From Pyrodictium sp. (GTDB taxonomy: Archaea > Thermoproteota > Thermoprotei_A > Sulfolobales > Pyrodictiaceae), in NCBI GenBank assembly GCA_015662475.1, contig DQUB01000005.1:1-14178 (forward strand): a stretch of DNA of 14,178 nt, in the 5' to 3' direction. Below, in pieces: positions 1-7,254 of this stretch. The position numbers and the translations under genes are program-made. The notes under the pieces were generated by a model. The model was not told the DNA's origin. It saw only the letters and a program-made list of their open reading frames with translations, and did no database searches. The first letter of the stretch is position 1. Each line of letters opens with the position of its first letter.

Positions 1-297
1 GATGAAAAATATATTGGAGTTTACGTGACAGAAGTGCCTGCCAGCTTAGTAGGACTTGGCCCTGAAACAGCGCAGATAGTATATCATCTTGTCTTCTGGG
101 GGTTTGTAGTAAATCTTAGCCTTGCGATGATAAATGCAGCACCTCTGCTTGTAACCGATGGCGCATTACTGCTTGGCGATGTGCTAGCAGCTATTGGTGG
201 TAGAATGGGTAGGAGTGTAGCACTAGGTGTACAGATTATAACGTTGTTGCTGCTCTTGCTAGGGAGTATGAATTTGTACATGTACATTATACGTTAG
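1..297 (+). CDS. Site-2 protease-type membrane zinc metalloprotease (peptidase M50), C-terminal fragment
   Basis: The reading frame is open from the first base of the window (98 codons visible, then TAG), so this is the 3' end of a longer gene. Two hydrophobic segments are visible: one ending in the motif NAAPLLVTDG, and a leucine-rich stretch near the C-terminus (LLLLLLGSMNLYMYII). N-x-x-P-x-x-x-x-D-G resembles the third metal-ligand motif of the M50/site-2 protease family, whose Asp completes the zinc site together with an upstream HExxH that would lie outside the window. Members cut transmembrane segments inside the membrane. The internal GTG at 25 is not needed as a start because the frame continues upstream. 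The gene converges on dnaG with a 44-bp gap and no clear T-tract terminator. The family call rests on this one motif plus hydrophobicity, so it is moderately secure. Confidence 0.65.
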   Translation, partial: DEKYIGVYVTEVPASLVGLGPETAQIVYHLVFWGFVVNLSLAMINAAPLLVTDGALLLGDVLAAIGGRMGRSVALGVQIITLLLLLLGSMNLYMYIIR

Positions 298-341
298 CGA
301 AAATAGGGTAAACAAAATCGAAAGATTGGGGAAGAAGTTTC

Positions 342-1589
342 CTAGAGTACGTCGTTGAATGTAAGCATTTGTATGCCAGGTGGTCGTCTCTCAATATTCC
401 CTATCTTGTTGGCTATTAATAGCTTAACTTGCTTGTCATAGGCTAAGTCAAGCATTCTTTGTGTTATAATACCGTCATAGACAATAGCATACACTTTGCC
501 TGGCTCCAATTTTGCAACAACATCGTAGAGGTCTTTGACGGGCACTCTTGCAATAACGTTCCATTTATCGTCATAGAGAGTTGCTTCGAGGGTGCCTTGC
601 AACTCTTTGATTGTGTCAATAACGTGTTGAGGTACTTCAACAACAGTTGTTATTTCAGTAACTTGAGGTTGTTGTGAAGTTGGAGGTGAAGGTGGTTGTG
701 CAAGTGTCTTAGGCTTCTCAACTACTTCTTGCTCTTGCGGTTTTGGTTTCACTTCAACCTTTCTTTCTTTCCGCTCCAACATTTCTAGATACTGTTTTGC
801 TGGTATGAGATTCTTCAAAGCCTTTGCAATTTCCTTACCGGTTAGCTCTTCCACCTCTTTGCCTGGCGGTGCACGTGCAATGTAGTCGATATCTACAGTC
901 CTTACAACCTCTTTGATTATTAGTTCTCCACCATGATCTCCGTCTACAAACAATATTGCTTTCTTCTCACGTGCAAGTCTCTTGATAGTCTCTGGTATCC
1001 TCCCTCCTCTAGCACCTTCAAGCGCAATAACGTTCTTATAGCCATACCTTAACAAGTTTATGACGTCAGCTCTACCTTCAACAATTATTATCTCGTCAGC
1101 TTTGTCAACGTCGGGTCCTGCAGGCAAACCTTCTGGACCATAACTTATCACTTCAGCACGTTTCACAGCTTCAGAAATCTCTCTCAACACCTCTTTTAGA
1201 TCTGGCCGTTTCTCGTGAATGAACATTCTAAGTATCTCTTTGGCTCGTCCAACAATCTTCTTTATCTTCTCAGCTCTCACATCTATGATATCTACAACTT
1301 GTATCCTTGCCTTATAGGGGCCAACCTTATCGACAACTTCGAGCATAGCAGCAAGTAGTGCAGTCTCTATCCTGTCAAGGTTAGAGGGAACTTGTATCTC
1401 TCCAATAGTCCTTGTATTCTTCTGCTTGATCTCAACGTATATTCTGCCAATGCGCCCCCTCTCTTGCAATTCTCTTAGATCAAACTCCTCGCCAAAGAGA
1501 TTCTCTGTTTGGCCGAAGATTGCGCCGATAATATCGTGTCTATCAACAGGTCCTTCAACTTCTACTCTTGCTTTGATAAGGTATTTCAT
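342..1589 (-). CDS. dnaG: Archaeal DnaG primase-like Toprim protein
   Basis: This is a DnaG homologue of the archaeal type. In archaea DnaG is known as an exosome subunit (RNA degradation, poly(A)-biased) and has shown primase activity in Sulfolobus. The N-terminal segment KYLIKARVEVEG...IGAIFGQTE is characteristic. The Toprim core follows at about residues 165-235, with the catalytic Glu in IIIVEGRADV (about E171) and the acidic pair in FVDGDHGG (about D216/D218). After it comes a Lys/Pro/Gln-rich linker (about 270-313), then a C-terminal domain of about 100 residues. I place the start at the ATG at 1589 (415 aa) because AGGTGAT lies just upstream. A GTG three codons earlier (1598) falls inside that ribosome binding site. 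It is the last gene of the leftward block, 133 nt after tyrS, and is probably transcribed partly by read-through. Family assignment is secure; the exact start is likely. Confidence 0.95.
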   Translation of the reverse strand: MKYLIKARVEVEGPVDRHDIIGAIFGQTENLFGEEFDLRELQERGRIGRIYVEIKQKNTRTIGEIQVPSNLDRIETALLAAMLEVVDKVGPYKARIQVVDIIDVRAEKIKKIVGRAKEILRMFIHEKRPDLKEVLREISEAVKRAEVISYGPEGLPAGPDVDKADEIIIVEGRADVINLLRYGYKNVIALEGARGGRIPETIKRLAREKKAILFVDGDHGGELIIKEVVRTVDIDYIARAPPGKEVEELTGKEIAKALKNLIPAKQYLEMLERKERKVEVKPKPQEQEVVEKPKTLAQPPSPPTSQQPQVTEITTVVEVPQHVIDTIKELQGTLEATLYDDKWNVIARVPVKDLYDVVAKLEPGKVYAIVYDGIITQRMLDLAYDKQVKLLIANKIGNIERRPPGIQMLTFNDVL

Positions 1590-1687
1590 CTTTATCACCT
1601 GAAACTAACACTATTCTTCCCCCATCGAGCTACCTACTATGTGCATTCCCTCGCGTACTCCAGTTAGTATCCGTGTCGTATGTACAA

Positions 1688-1700
1688 AATTAGACTAATT
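1688..1700. repeat. Perfect AT-rich palindrome in the tyrS-dnaG gap
   Basis: AATTAG-A-CTAATT is a perfect 6+1+6 palindrome about 100 nt upstream of the dnaG start, followed directly by the palindrome AGGCCT (1701-1706). It could be a protein binding site or part of a weak terminator/promoter region for the tyrS-dnaG junction. A palindrome of this size in AT-rich spacer may also arise by chance. No function can be assigned from sequence alone. Confidence 0.3.
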
Positions 1701-1722
1701 AGGCCTATTTCTGGCTACTTGT

Positions 1723-2811
1723 TCACCTCGTAGGTTTTACTCTTCTAAGTTCTTCAAGTATTTCGCGAGCTTCTTTGTTCTTCTCAAAGTATCTGCGTAT
1801 GGGCTCCAGTAATTTGGCCAGGGCTTTTGCTGTCGCGTTCTTAAGATCTAACGGGTGTATTTTACCTTCGCGATAGAGTTTCTCGAGTTCAGCATAGCTT
1901 TCAACAACTATTGTGCCACCATATTTTTCAGGTCTTTCTACAACAAGCTTGAAGTTTGGTTGTGCAAATAAGATATACTTGTTTATCTCGAGTATGGGAT
2001 TGTATTTTGTCTCCCTAGGCGGGCAATATGCCTTCCTTATCTTCCTCTCTATATCCTCTGGACTATCGTACACGAATATCGCGGTTTCAGGCTTAGACTT
2101 GCTCATCTTAAACTCTATAGCATGTGTCTCTTCATCAACCTGTGATGGGTTCATTCTACCAGTTCCTTGCAAACCTGTTAGAAGCGGTGTATGTATTGCT
2201 ATAACCTTTTTAAGACCAAGTTTTTCCGCAGTATCTCTAGCCAGCATGTGAGCCTTCCTCTGGTCAGTACCGCCCAGTGCTATGTCGACATCCAAGTAGA
2301 ATATATCGGTCACCTGCATCGCTGGATAGATGAGCTTGGAGAAGTCTAGTTCACCTTCTTCAGCTCTTCTACCCATAATTGTTAATGCTCTCTTCATCCT
2401 AGCAAGAGTATTGGATTTTGCAACGCGGAGAAGAAGTGCCCAGTAATCCTTGTCTGAAACTAGATCTTCAGCATCAACAACCTTAATCCTTGAAACAGGA
2501 ACACCTATAGCCTCTAAAACATGTACAACATGCTTAGCAGCCTTTCTTATAAGCTCCATATTACCGCCAAGCTTGTCGTTCACCCAGGCATGCCAGGTGG
2601 CAGCAAGCAACGTAAACTCTACACCAGCTTCAACTAGATCTCTCACCTTAAACGCCCAGATAAGCCATCCAATATGGAAAAGGCCACTAGGTTCAAAACC
2701 TAGGTATGCTCTAAGCTTCTCTCCAGCTTCAAGCTTCCTTCTAAGCTCATCCTCAGTAACAACCTCAACTGTATTGCGTGTAATCAATGTAAACCTCTCT
2801 TCAACATCCAT
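1723..2811 (-). CDS. tyrS: Tyrosyl-tRNA synthetase, archaeal type
   Basis: A class I aminoacyl-tRNA synthetase that charges tRNA-Tyr with tyrosine in the cytoplasm. Starting at MDVEERF the protein is 362 residues. The first signature reads EPSGLFHIGW (HIG at about 46-48), with Trp where the family often has His or Thr. Tyrosine-pocket residues appear in YPAMQVTDIF (about 162-171) and in GGTDQRK (about 180-186). The second signature is a perfect KMSKS at about 235-239. The frame stays open for 22 more codons to a TTG at 2877, but those residues do not look like the family. The ATG at 2811 has a good ribosome binding site (AAAGGTG, 7 nt away) and a TATA-like box at the right distance, so I choose 2811. 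It lies downstream of pheT, separated by the long hairpin at 2888-2995. Its own promoter suggests expression independent of the asd-pheST operon. Confidence 0.95.
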   Translation of the reverse strand: MDVEERFTLITRNTVEVVTEDELRRKLEAGEKLRAYLGFEPSGLFHIGWLIWAFKVRDLVEAGVEFTLLAATWHAWVNDKLGGNMELIRKAAKHVVHVLEAIGVPVSRIKVVDAEDLVSDKDYWALLLRVAKSNTLARMKRALTIMGRRAEEGELDFSKLIYPAMQVTDIFYLDVDIALGGTDQRKAHMLARDTAEKLGLKKVIAIHTPLLTGLQGTGRMNPSQVDEETHAIEFKMSKSKPETAIFVYDSPEDIERKIRKAYCPPRETKYNPILEINKYILFAQPNFKLVVERPEKYGGTIVVESYAELEKLYREGKIHPLDLKNATAKALAKLLEPIRRYFEKNKEAREILEELRRVKPTR

Positions 2812-2849
2812 ACCAACACACCTTTTGTCGGAACATCCATGGATTGTTC

Positions 2850-2863
2850 GGGATAAAGATAAG
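2850..2863 (-). promoter_or_regulatory. Candidate tyrS promoter (TATA-like box)
   Basis: Read on the minus strand the sequence is CTTATCTTTATCCC, with TTTATC at 2852-2857. A start site about 26 nt downstream would fall near 2829. That leaves a short leader of about 18 nt containing the AAAGGTG ribosome binding site for the ATG at 2811. The spacing is right for an archaeal promoter, but the box is not a perfect TTTATA and no clear BRE is visible. Confidence 0.4.
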
Positions 2864-2870
2864 CCCCCAG

Positions 2871-2880
2871 AAAACAAAAA
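2871..2880 (-). terminator. T-tract after the long hairpin (end of asd-pheS-pheT transcript)
   Basis: On the minus strand the bases are TTTTTGTTTT, seven nucleotides after the end of the GC-rich hairpin and about 90 nt past the pheT stop. Archaeal RNA polymerase terminates at T-rich tracts without needing a hairpin. Here both elements are present, resembling an oversized intrinsic terminator. The tyrS promoter box follows immediately, which fits termination followed by new initiation. Confidence 0.5.
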
Positions 2881-2887
2881 TGCTGTT

Positions 2888-2995
2888 GGGGGAGCCCCAC
2901 GCCGCCCCGCTCCCGCCTAAAAGAGCCTAGGTGAGACCCCCAATAGGGGGTCTGTGAACCTAGGTGTTAGGGGCGGGAGACAGTGGGGCTCCCCC
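2888..2995 (-). repeat. 108-bp GC-rich imperfect inverted repeat (giant hairpin) overlapping the pheT 3' end
   Basis: Four paired blocks nest symmetrically. A 13-bp outer stem pairs GGGGGAGCCCCAC at 2888-2900 with 2983-2995. An 8-bp stem CTCCCGCC pairs 2910-2917 with 2972-2979. CCTAGG pairs 2926-2931 with 2959-2964. GACCCCC pairs 2935-2941 with GGGGGTC at 2946-2952 around a 4-nt loop. This gives 34 perfect base pairs interrupted by internal loops. The G/C content is far above the neighbouring DNA, a hallmark of structured RNA in hyperthermophiles. On the minus strand it starts inside the last nine codons of pheT, contains its TAA, and is followed by a T-tract. It may be a terminator, an RNA processing/stability element, an independent RNA, or a small inverted-repeat element that landed at the gene end. 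No flanking target duplication was seen. I do not recognise the family. Confidence 0.85.
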
Positions 2996-4643
2996 GCAAA
3001 ACAACTTTTGTGTAGTCTAGTTCAGCAACTGCAACAGGGTAGGTTATACCATACTCTTCTAGAATTTCTGGCCTAACTTCTCCCATAACACCGGTTACAC
3101 CATACTTGGTCTCTATGATTGCTGTGCGCCCTTTAATTAGCGCTGGATGGTCTGCCTGTTTAACTGCTAATATGCTATCGCCCATCAACCTTATGAGACC
3201 GTAAACATACGATTGTATGTCCTCGTATCCAGCCTTGTAGTCCATAATCAAGAGTGCAAGTCTATTCCTAGTTTCAACACCAGTATCTGTATTGCTCATA
3301 ATCACGACCTCGCCTAACTCGAACAGTTTAAGGGGTATAGTGTCTTGGTTCTTAGCAGCTACCTCTAGAAGTTGGTGGAGTATGCATGAGCGTAGACAGT
3401 CTAGCTCAACAGATACAGGATTGTCTAGGATAACCATTTTGCCTCGTTCTAGCCCGCAAACCCGTTCTTGCTCTCTACAACTGGTAAGTGTGAAGCTCAT
3501 AACTTCGGTGAACCCGTATCCAGCTAGTATGAGGCGTGCAAACTTTTCCCAGGCATGTATGGGTAATGGAGTAGGCTTCATCAGCTTCTCTGGCCTACGT
3601 GGTTTGAGTTTGTCATAGCCTATTGCAATGGCTATTTCCTCGACAAGATCTACTGGGTGCAAAACATCAATCCTGTATCTCGGAACAACAACATGTAACC
3701 TTCCACCCTCTTCAACCTCTACGTCGAAGCGTGTAGAGCGAAGCAAATTTGCAGCTTCTTCAACACCGATATCTATGCCCAGTATGCGTCTAACATAGGA
3801 GATCTCTAGATGCATTTCACGAGGTTTCACATCTGGAGTCTCAATAGATTCGCCCCCCTCATAGTCTACACGCACTATTCCTATGCGACGACCACCACGT
3901 TCGGCTAAAGTTGTTGCTAGGACAGCTGAAACGTCTAAAACACCTCTAAGATCTGTCCCTGTAACATCTACTAGTAGATGTTTTGTGCCTGGCTCAACAC
4001 GCGTGATATCGGCATTTATGACTGGAGGCACACTGATAACTTCGTCCCCAGCATAGAGTACAGGATGCATACCATTTTGCAGGCTAATAACGCCATATTC
4101 ACGGCCCTGTTTGGTGTTTGCAATCACATCTCTAAGAGTCATCACAGTATCCATGTAAAGCGGCTTGAACTTCACATTATCGATGTTCTCGAAGCGGTAA
4201 TAGAGGGTCTTGCTGGGCAACTTGTCGAGATCATGTAATCCTATTGCAACTCTTCTTCTTCGACCTCCTAAACTTATGTGTAGCTTTTCCTGAAACTGTA
4301 TAAGCTCCTCGAAAAAGTTGTCGTCTACTCCTACGTTTTCAACAACAAATACCGCTATGTATGGCCTAGTTGGCACATTTTCGACATACACCCTATATGG
4401 TGTTGTGTATAGCTCGTACTTTGGAGAACCAAGCTCTTTCCCAATAAGCCCTTTAAGATACCTAGCTATGCCTTCGCAAGTGTATAGGTCTGGCCTATCA
4501 ACCTCAAATTCAACCTCGACATATTCATCGCTAACCTCCTCTATTTCACCTTTAATACGTTGTAGCAATTCTAGCAGTTTTTCGAGAGACAGTTCTGGCA
4601 ATACTTCTTTCAACCTTTCAACTTTAAATTTGAGTACTGGCAT
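2967..4643 (-). CDS. pheT: Phenylalanyl-tRNA synthetase beta subunit, archaeal type
   Basis: Beta subunit of the (alpha-beta)2 PheRS. It edits mischarged tRNA and helps bind tRNA-Phe while the alpha subunit catalyses charging. The 558-residue length suits the short archaeal/eukaryotic form without the bacterial EMAP-like and anticodon-binding extensions. N-terminal EVDRPDLYTCEGIARYLKG (about 48-66) is typical. The B3/B4 editing region covers about 100-260 and B5 about 270-345 (PRYRIDVLHPVDLVEEIAIA). The catalytic-like core follows. The ATG at 4643 has a GGTGG site 7 nt upstream and overlaps the end of pheS by 20 nt, so translational coupling is likely. Oddity: the last nine residues (RGSPTVSRP) are encoded by one arm of the long GC-rich hairpin and look like an added tail after the expected end near ELDYTKVV. 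Confidence 0.96.
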   Translation of the reverse strand: MPVLKFKVERLKEVLPELSLEKLLELLQRIKGEIEEVSDEYVEVEFEVDRPDLYTCEGIARYLKGLIGKELGSPKYELYTTPYRVYVENVPTRPYIAVFVVENVGVDDNFFEELIQFQEKLHISLGGRRRRVAIGLHDLDKLPSKTLYYRFENIDNVKFKPLYMDTVMTLRDVIANTKQGREYGVISLQNGMHPVLYAGDEVISVPPVINADITRVEPGTKHLLVDVTGTDLRGVLDVSAVLATTLAERGGRRIGIVRVDYEGGESIETPDVKPREMHLEISYVRRILGIDIGVEEAANLLRSTRFDVEVEEGGRLHVVVPRYRIDVLHPVDLVEEIAIAIGYDKLKPRRPEKLMKPTPLPIHAWEKFARLILAGYGFTEVMSFTLTSCREQERVCGLERGKMVILDNPVSVELDCLRSCILHQLLEVAAKNQDTIPLKLFELGEVVIMSNTDTGVETRNRLALLIMDYKAGYEDIQSYVYGLIRLMGDSILAVKQADHPALIKGRTAIIETKYGVTGVMGEVRPEILEEYGITYPVAVAELDYTKVVLRGSPTVSRP

Positions 4644-6141
4644 GTATATACCACCTATACGCTATTTTTCGAAGATACTTTACATCGCGGCTGTAAAGCT
4701 CTCTAATATCGCGAAGCCCATATAGTGCCATCGCAAGTCTCTCAATACCCATACCCCAAGCAGCAACGTTATAGTCTATACCCAGCGCTGCAAGCATTTC
4801 AGGTCGAAACATTCCAGCTCCCAAAACCTCGAGCCATTGGTCGCCAAGTCTCACCATAACCTCTGTTGAAGGCTCGGTAAACGGGAAATAGGCGGGTTTA
4901 AACTTGTACTCCTTAATGCCAAGTCTTTCAAGGATCTCAGCTAGCAAGCCCATGAGATCTCTAAACGTCACATCGTAGTCCCCAACTATACCGTCTAGCT
5001 GGTGGAATTCGGGAAGATGTCGTGGATCAACCTTCTCGACGCGGTAGACTCTACCTATAGTATAGATTCTAAATGGTGGTTTTAGCTTGCCAAAACATCC
5101 AGCCAACGCTCTAGCACTAACAGCGGTAGTGTGAGACCTTAAAATCAACATTAGCGCTTTCTCTAGCTTCCAAGGATACGCCCAACCTATAGAACCTGCC
5201 AACCCCCTCTCATGTGCAACTTTAACTTTTTCAACAAGCTCTCTCTCCACGCGGCCTTTCGAAGGGTTCTTGAGGTAGAATGTGTCTGTTGGTGTGCGTG
5301 CTGGATGATATTGTGGTTGGAAGAGCACATCGTAGTTCCAAAACTCTAGTTCTACGGGTGTGTAGGCAACTTCTCTAAACCCTAGCTCCCGCATTATATC
5401 GTGTAAGTATTCTATGAACTCTTTGAAGAAGTGTAGTTTTCCAGGTAGTCTTTCAGGAGGTTCTGCAGCAACGTTATAGGCTCTAAGCCGGAGTTTACGC
5501 CATAGACCGCTAACAAGATGGTCTCTAGTCAGCGCGCCAATCTCGACAACAGCTTTTTCTAGAACATCTTCTGGTTTCACAGCAAACACAACTATTGTCT
5601 GTTTCTGCACCCGTTTACGCAGAAGCTTTCTCCTCAAAAGATCGCGTAGAACATGCCTATCACTACACTTGCCTGTTTCCAGTATCTCTTCCAGAGCTTT
5701 CCTCTCCTTTTCGCACGAAGGAGAAGACTTTAAAAGTCTTATTGTTCCACCACGAACTACTACCCAGCCCTTGCGTGCAGCATTGGCGATAGCAATGTTG
5801 AAGAGTGGTCCAAACCTCTTCCGAGCCTCCTCAACATCAACTTCTCCTCCAAACTCCTCCAATAGTTTAACAAGCTTTTCTTCTGGGAACCCCTCCCTAA
5901 GATACGCTATTGCCTCCTCTGTAGGCTCGTATAACTCCTCTTCGACAGTCTCAATCTTGACTATACCTTTATCTGCCAGTAGCCGGGTTAAAGCTTCAAT
6001 ACTGCTCTTCTCCATGCTGGTCAACTGTGCAAGCTCATCACTTCTATAGCGTTTGCCAACTTCAACCTTCCCCTTAAGCTTCTCCAACAACTTATACTCG
6101 CTCTCAGACAAGACTATCTTACTACTCGTACTCGTGCACAT
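4624..6141 (-). CDS. pheS: Phenylalanyl-tRNA synthetase alpha subunit, archaeal type
   Basis: Catalytic class II subunit of PheRS, activating phenylalanine and charging tRNA-Phe. At 505 residues it has the long N-terminal region of archaeal/eukaryotic alpha subunits. Residues 1-200 contain winged-helix-like segments (EYKLLEKLKGK, SSIEALTRLLADKGIV) thought to contact tRNA. The conserved HPARTPTDTFYL is at about 279-290. Motif 2 lies in FRIYTIGRVYRVEKVDPRH (about 357-375) with FHQLDG following. Motif 3 lies in AAWGMGIERLAMALYG (about 460-475). The ATG at 6141 has GAGGGG 7 nt upstream, located over the asd stop codon. Only 12 nt separate it from asd, and it overlaps pheT by 20 nt, so asd-pheS-pheT is almost certainly one transcript. 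Confidence 0.97.
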   Translation of the reverse strand: MCTSTSSKIVLSESEYKLLEKLKGKVEVGKRYRSDELAQLTSMEKSSIEALTRLLADKGIVKIETVEEELYEPTEEAIAYLREGFPEEKLVKLLEEFGGEVDVEEARKRFGPLFNIAIANAARKGWVVVRGGTIRLLKSSPSCEKERKALEEILETGKCSDRHVLRDLLRRKLLRKRVQKQTIVVFAVKPEDVLEKAVVEIGALTRDHLVSGLWRKLRLRAYNVAAEPPERLPGKLHFFKEFIEYLHDIMRELGFREVAYTPVELEFWNYDVLFQPQYHPARTPTDTFYLKNPSKGRVERELVEKVKVAHERGLAGSIGWAYPWKLEKALMLILRSHTTAVSARALAGCFGKLKPPFRIYTIGRVYRVEKVDPRHLPEFHQLDGIVGDYDVTFRDLMGLLAEILERLGIKEYKFKPAYFPFTEPSTEVMVRLGDQWLEVLGAGMFRPEMLAALGIDYNVAAWGMGIERLAMALYGLRDIRELYSRDVKYLRKIAYRWYIHASTQI

Positions 6142-6153
6142 GGCACAGCCCCT

Positions 6154-7215
6154 CTATAGTAGACCTTCTCTAGCCATTAGCTCGGCAATGAGTATAGTGT
6201 TTCCAGCTGCTCCACGTACTAGATTATGGCCCAGCACAACATACCTCAATAACCTGTTTTCGAGTATTTCAAACCTACCAACACTAACCGCCATTCCAAG
6301 CTCAGCATCACGATCAAGTCTAGGCTGTGGTCTATCAGCCTCCCATCTAACGATGACAGGCTGTTTAGGAGCTAGCCAAGCTCCCACCTCTTGGGGCAAC
6401 CCTTTAAATCGAGACCAAGCCTCTACCACATCCTTGATATCAACTTCTCTTCTAAGCCTCGTATATACAACCTCTAAATGTCCATGAATAACTGGAACAC
6501 GTGTTGTAGTTGCATAGATTTTAAAGTCTGCAGGCACAACATGGTCTCCAGCAAGTCTTCCGAGGATCTTCCTAGACTCGTTCACCACCTTATCCTCTTC
6601 CTTCTCTATAAACGGTATGATGTTGTCTATAATAGCGACAGAAGGAACACCAGAATAGCCAGCACCACTCACGGCCTGCATAGTGGTTACGTAGATTTCC
6701 TCGAGCCCGGCAAGATCCATTAGAGGTTTAAGGCTCAAAACGAGTATTGCTGTTGTACAATTCGAATTTTTCACTATAGCACCACTCCAACCTCTTCTAC
6801 GTCGTTGCACATCTAACAACTTCATATGCTCCCAGTTGATTTCAGGTATTATTAGAGGTATGTCAGGATCAAGTCTTAGTGGGCTTGCATTGGACACTAC
6901 AGTAAGACCTTTCTTTGCAAGCTCGATTTCAATGTTGCCAGCTACGCTACTGGGAAGCGCGGAGAAGACAACATCGACACTAGCATTTTTAATCTTATCA
7001 GGGTCTACTGAGTCTAGAGTAAGCTCCTTCACTTGCTCTGGAACATCCCCATCTAGAACCCAGCGGACTTCATCACCATATCGCTTTCCAACTCGTTTTT
7101 CGGATGCAGCAAGATAAGATATTTCGAAGAGTGGGTGTTCGGAGAGAAGCTTTACAAACATTTGCCCTACAAGCCCTGTAGCACCTAGTATGGCTGCTCT
7201 AAGCTTATCTCCCAA
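6154..7215 (-). CDS. asd: Aspartate-semialdehyde dehydrogenase
   Basis: Makes L-aspartate 4-semialdehyde from aspartyl phosphate with NADPH, the branch point toward threonine, methionine and lysine-type pathways. The 353 residues start with a nucleotide-binding loop GATGLVGQ (about 11-18). The nucleophile is Cys153 in KNSNCTT. The substrate loop AVSGAGYSG (about 181-189) and the RVPVIHGHLE segment with the expected catalytic His (about H246) are present. The start is TTG at 7215. An in-frame TAG lies two codons upstream and no other start codon precedes the Rossmann strand, while GGTGGT sits 5 nt upstream. This makes the TTG start well supported. It is first in the asd-pheS-pheT operon and divergent from the flavoprotein gene, with only 39 bp between the two start codons. 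Confidence 0.95.
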   Translation of the reverse strand: MGDKLRAAILGATGLVGQMFVKLLSEHPLFEISYLAASEKRVGKRYGDEVRWVLDGDVPEQVKELTLDSVDPDKIKNASVDVVFSALPSSVAGNIEIELAKKGLTVVSNASPLRLDPDIPLIIPEINWEHMKLLDVQRRRRGWSGAIVKNSNCTTAILVLSLKPLMDLAGLEEIYVTTMQAVSGAGYSGVPSVAIIDNIIPFIEKEEDKVVNESRKILGRLAGDHVVPADFKIYATTTRVPVIHGHLEVVYTRLRREVDIKDVVEAWSRFKGLPQEVGAWLAPKQPVIVRWEADRPQPRLDRDAELGMAVSVGRFEILENRLLRYVVLGHNLVRGAAGNTILIAELMAREGLL

Positions 7216-7254
7216 AGTCTACCACCAGCCTCGGGAATCCTGTGAGGTGATGTG

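Noticed and set aside
459..677. Plus-strand open frames inside dnaG, tyrS, pheS, pheT, asd and TIP49
   Set aside because: They lie antisense within well-supported genes, are Ser/Thr/Cys-rich as expected for shadow frames, and lack ribosome binding sites.
2812..2877. 22-codon N-terminal extension of TyrRS from a TTG at 2877
   Set aside because: The extra residues are unlike the family, the region carries the TATA-like box and ribosome binding site, and the ATG at 2811 fits the usual archaeal TyrRS start.
2888..2995. tRNA gene or bulge-helix-bulge intron in the GC-rich segment
   Set aside because: No cloverleaf can be drawn, no GTTCRANNC T-loop is present (the nearest, GTTCACAGAC, fails), and the internal loops do not have the 3-nt bulges separated by 4 bp of the splicing motif.
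2888..2995. Classical MITE or insertion sequence
   Set aside because: The ends are inverted repeats, but no target-site duplication is visible on the flanks and no transposase is nearby. Kept only as an open possibility within the hairpin finding.
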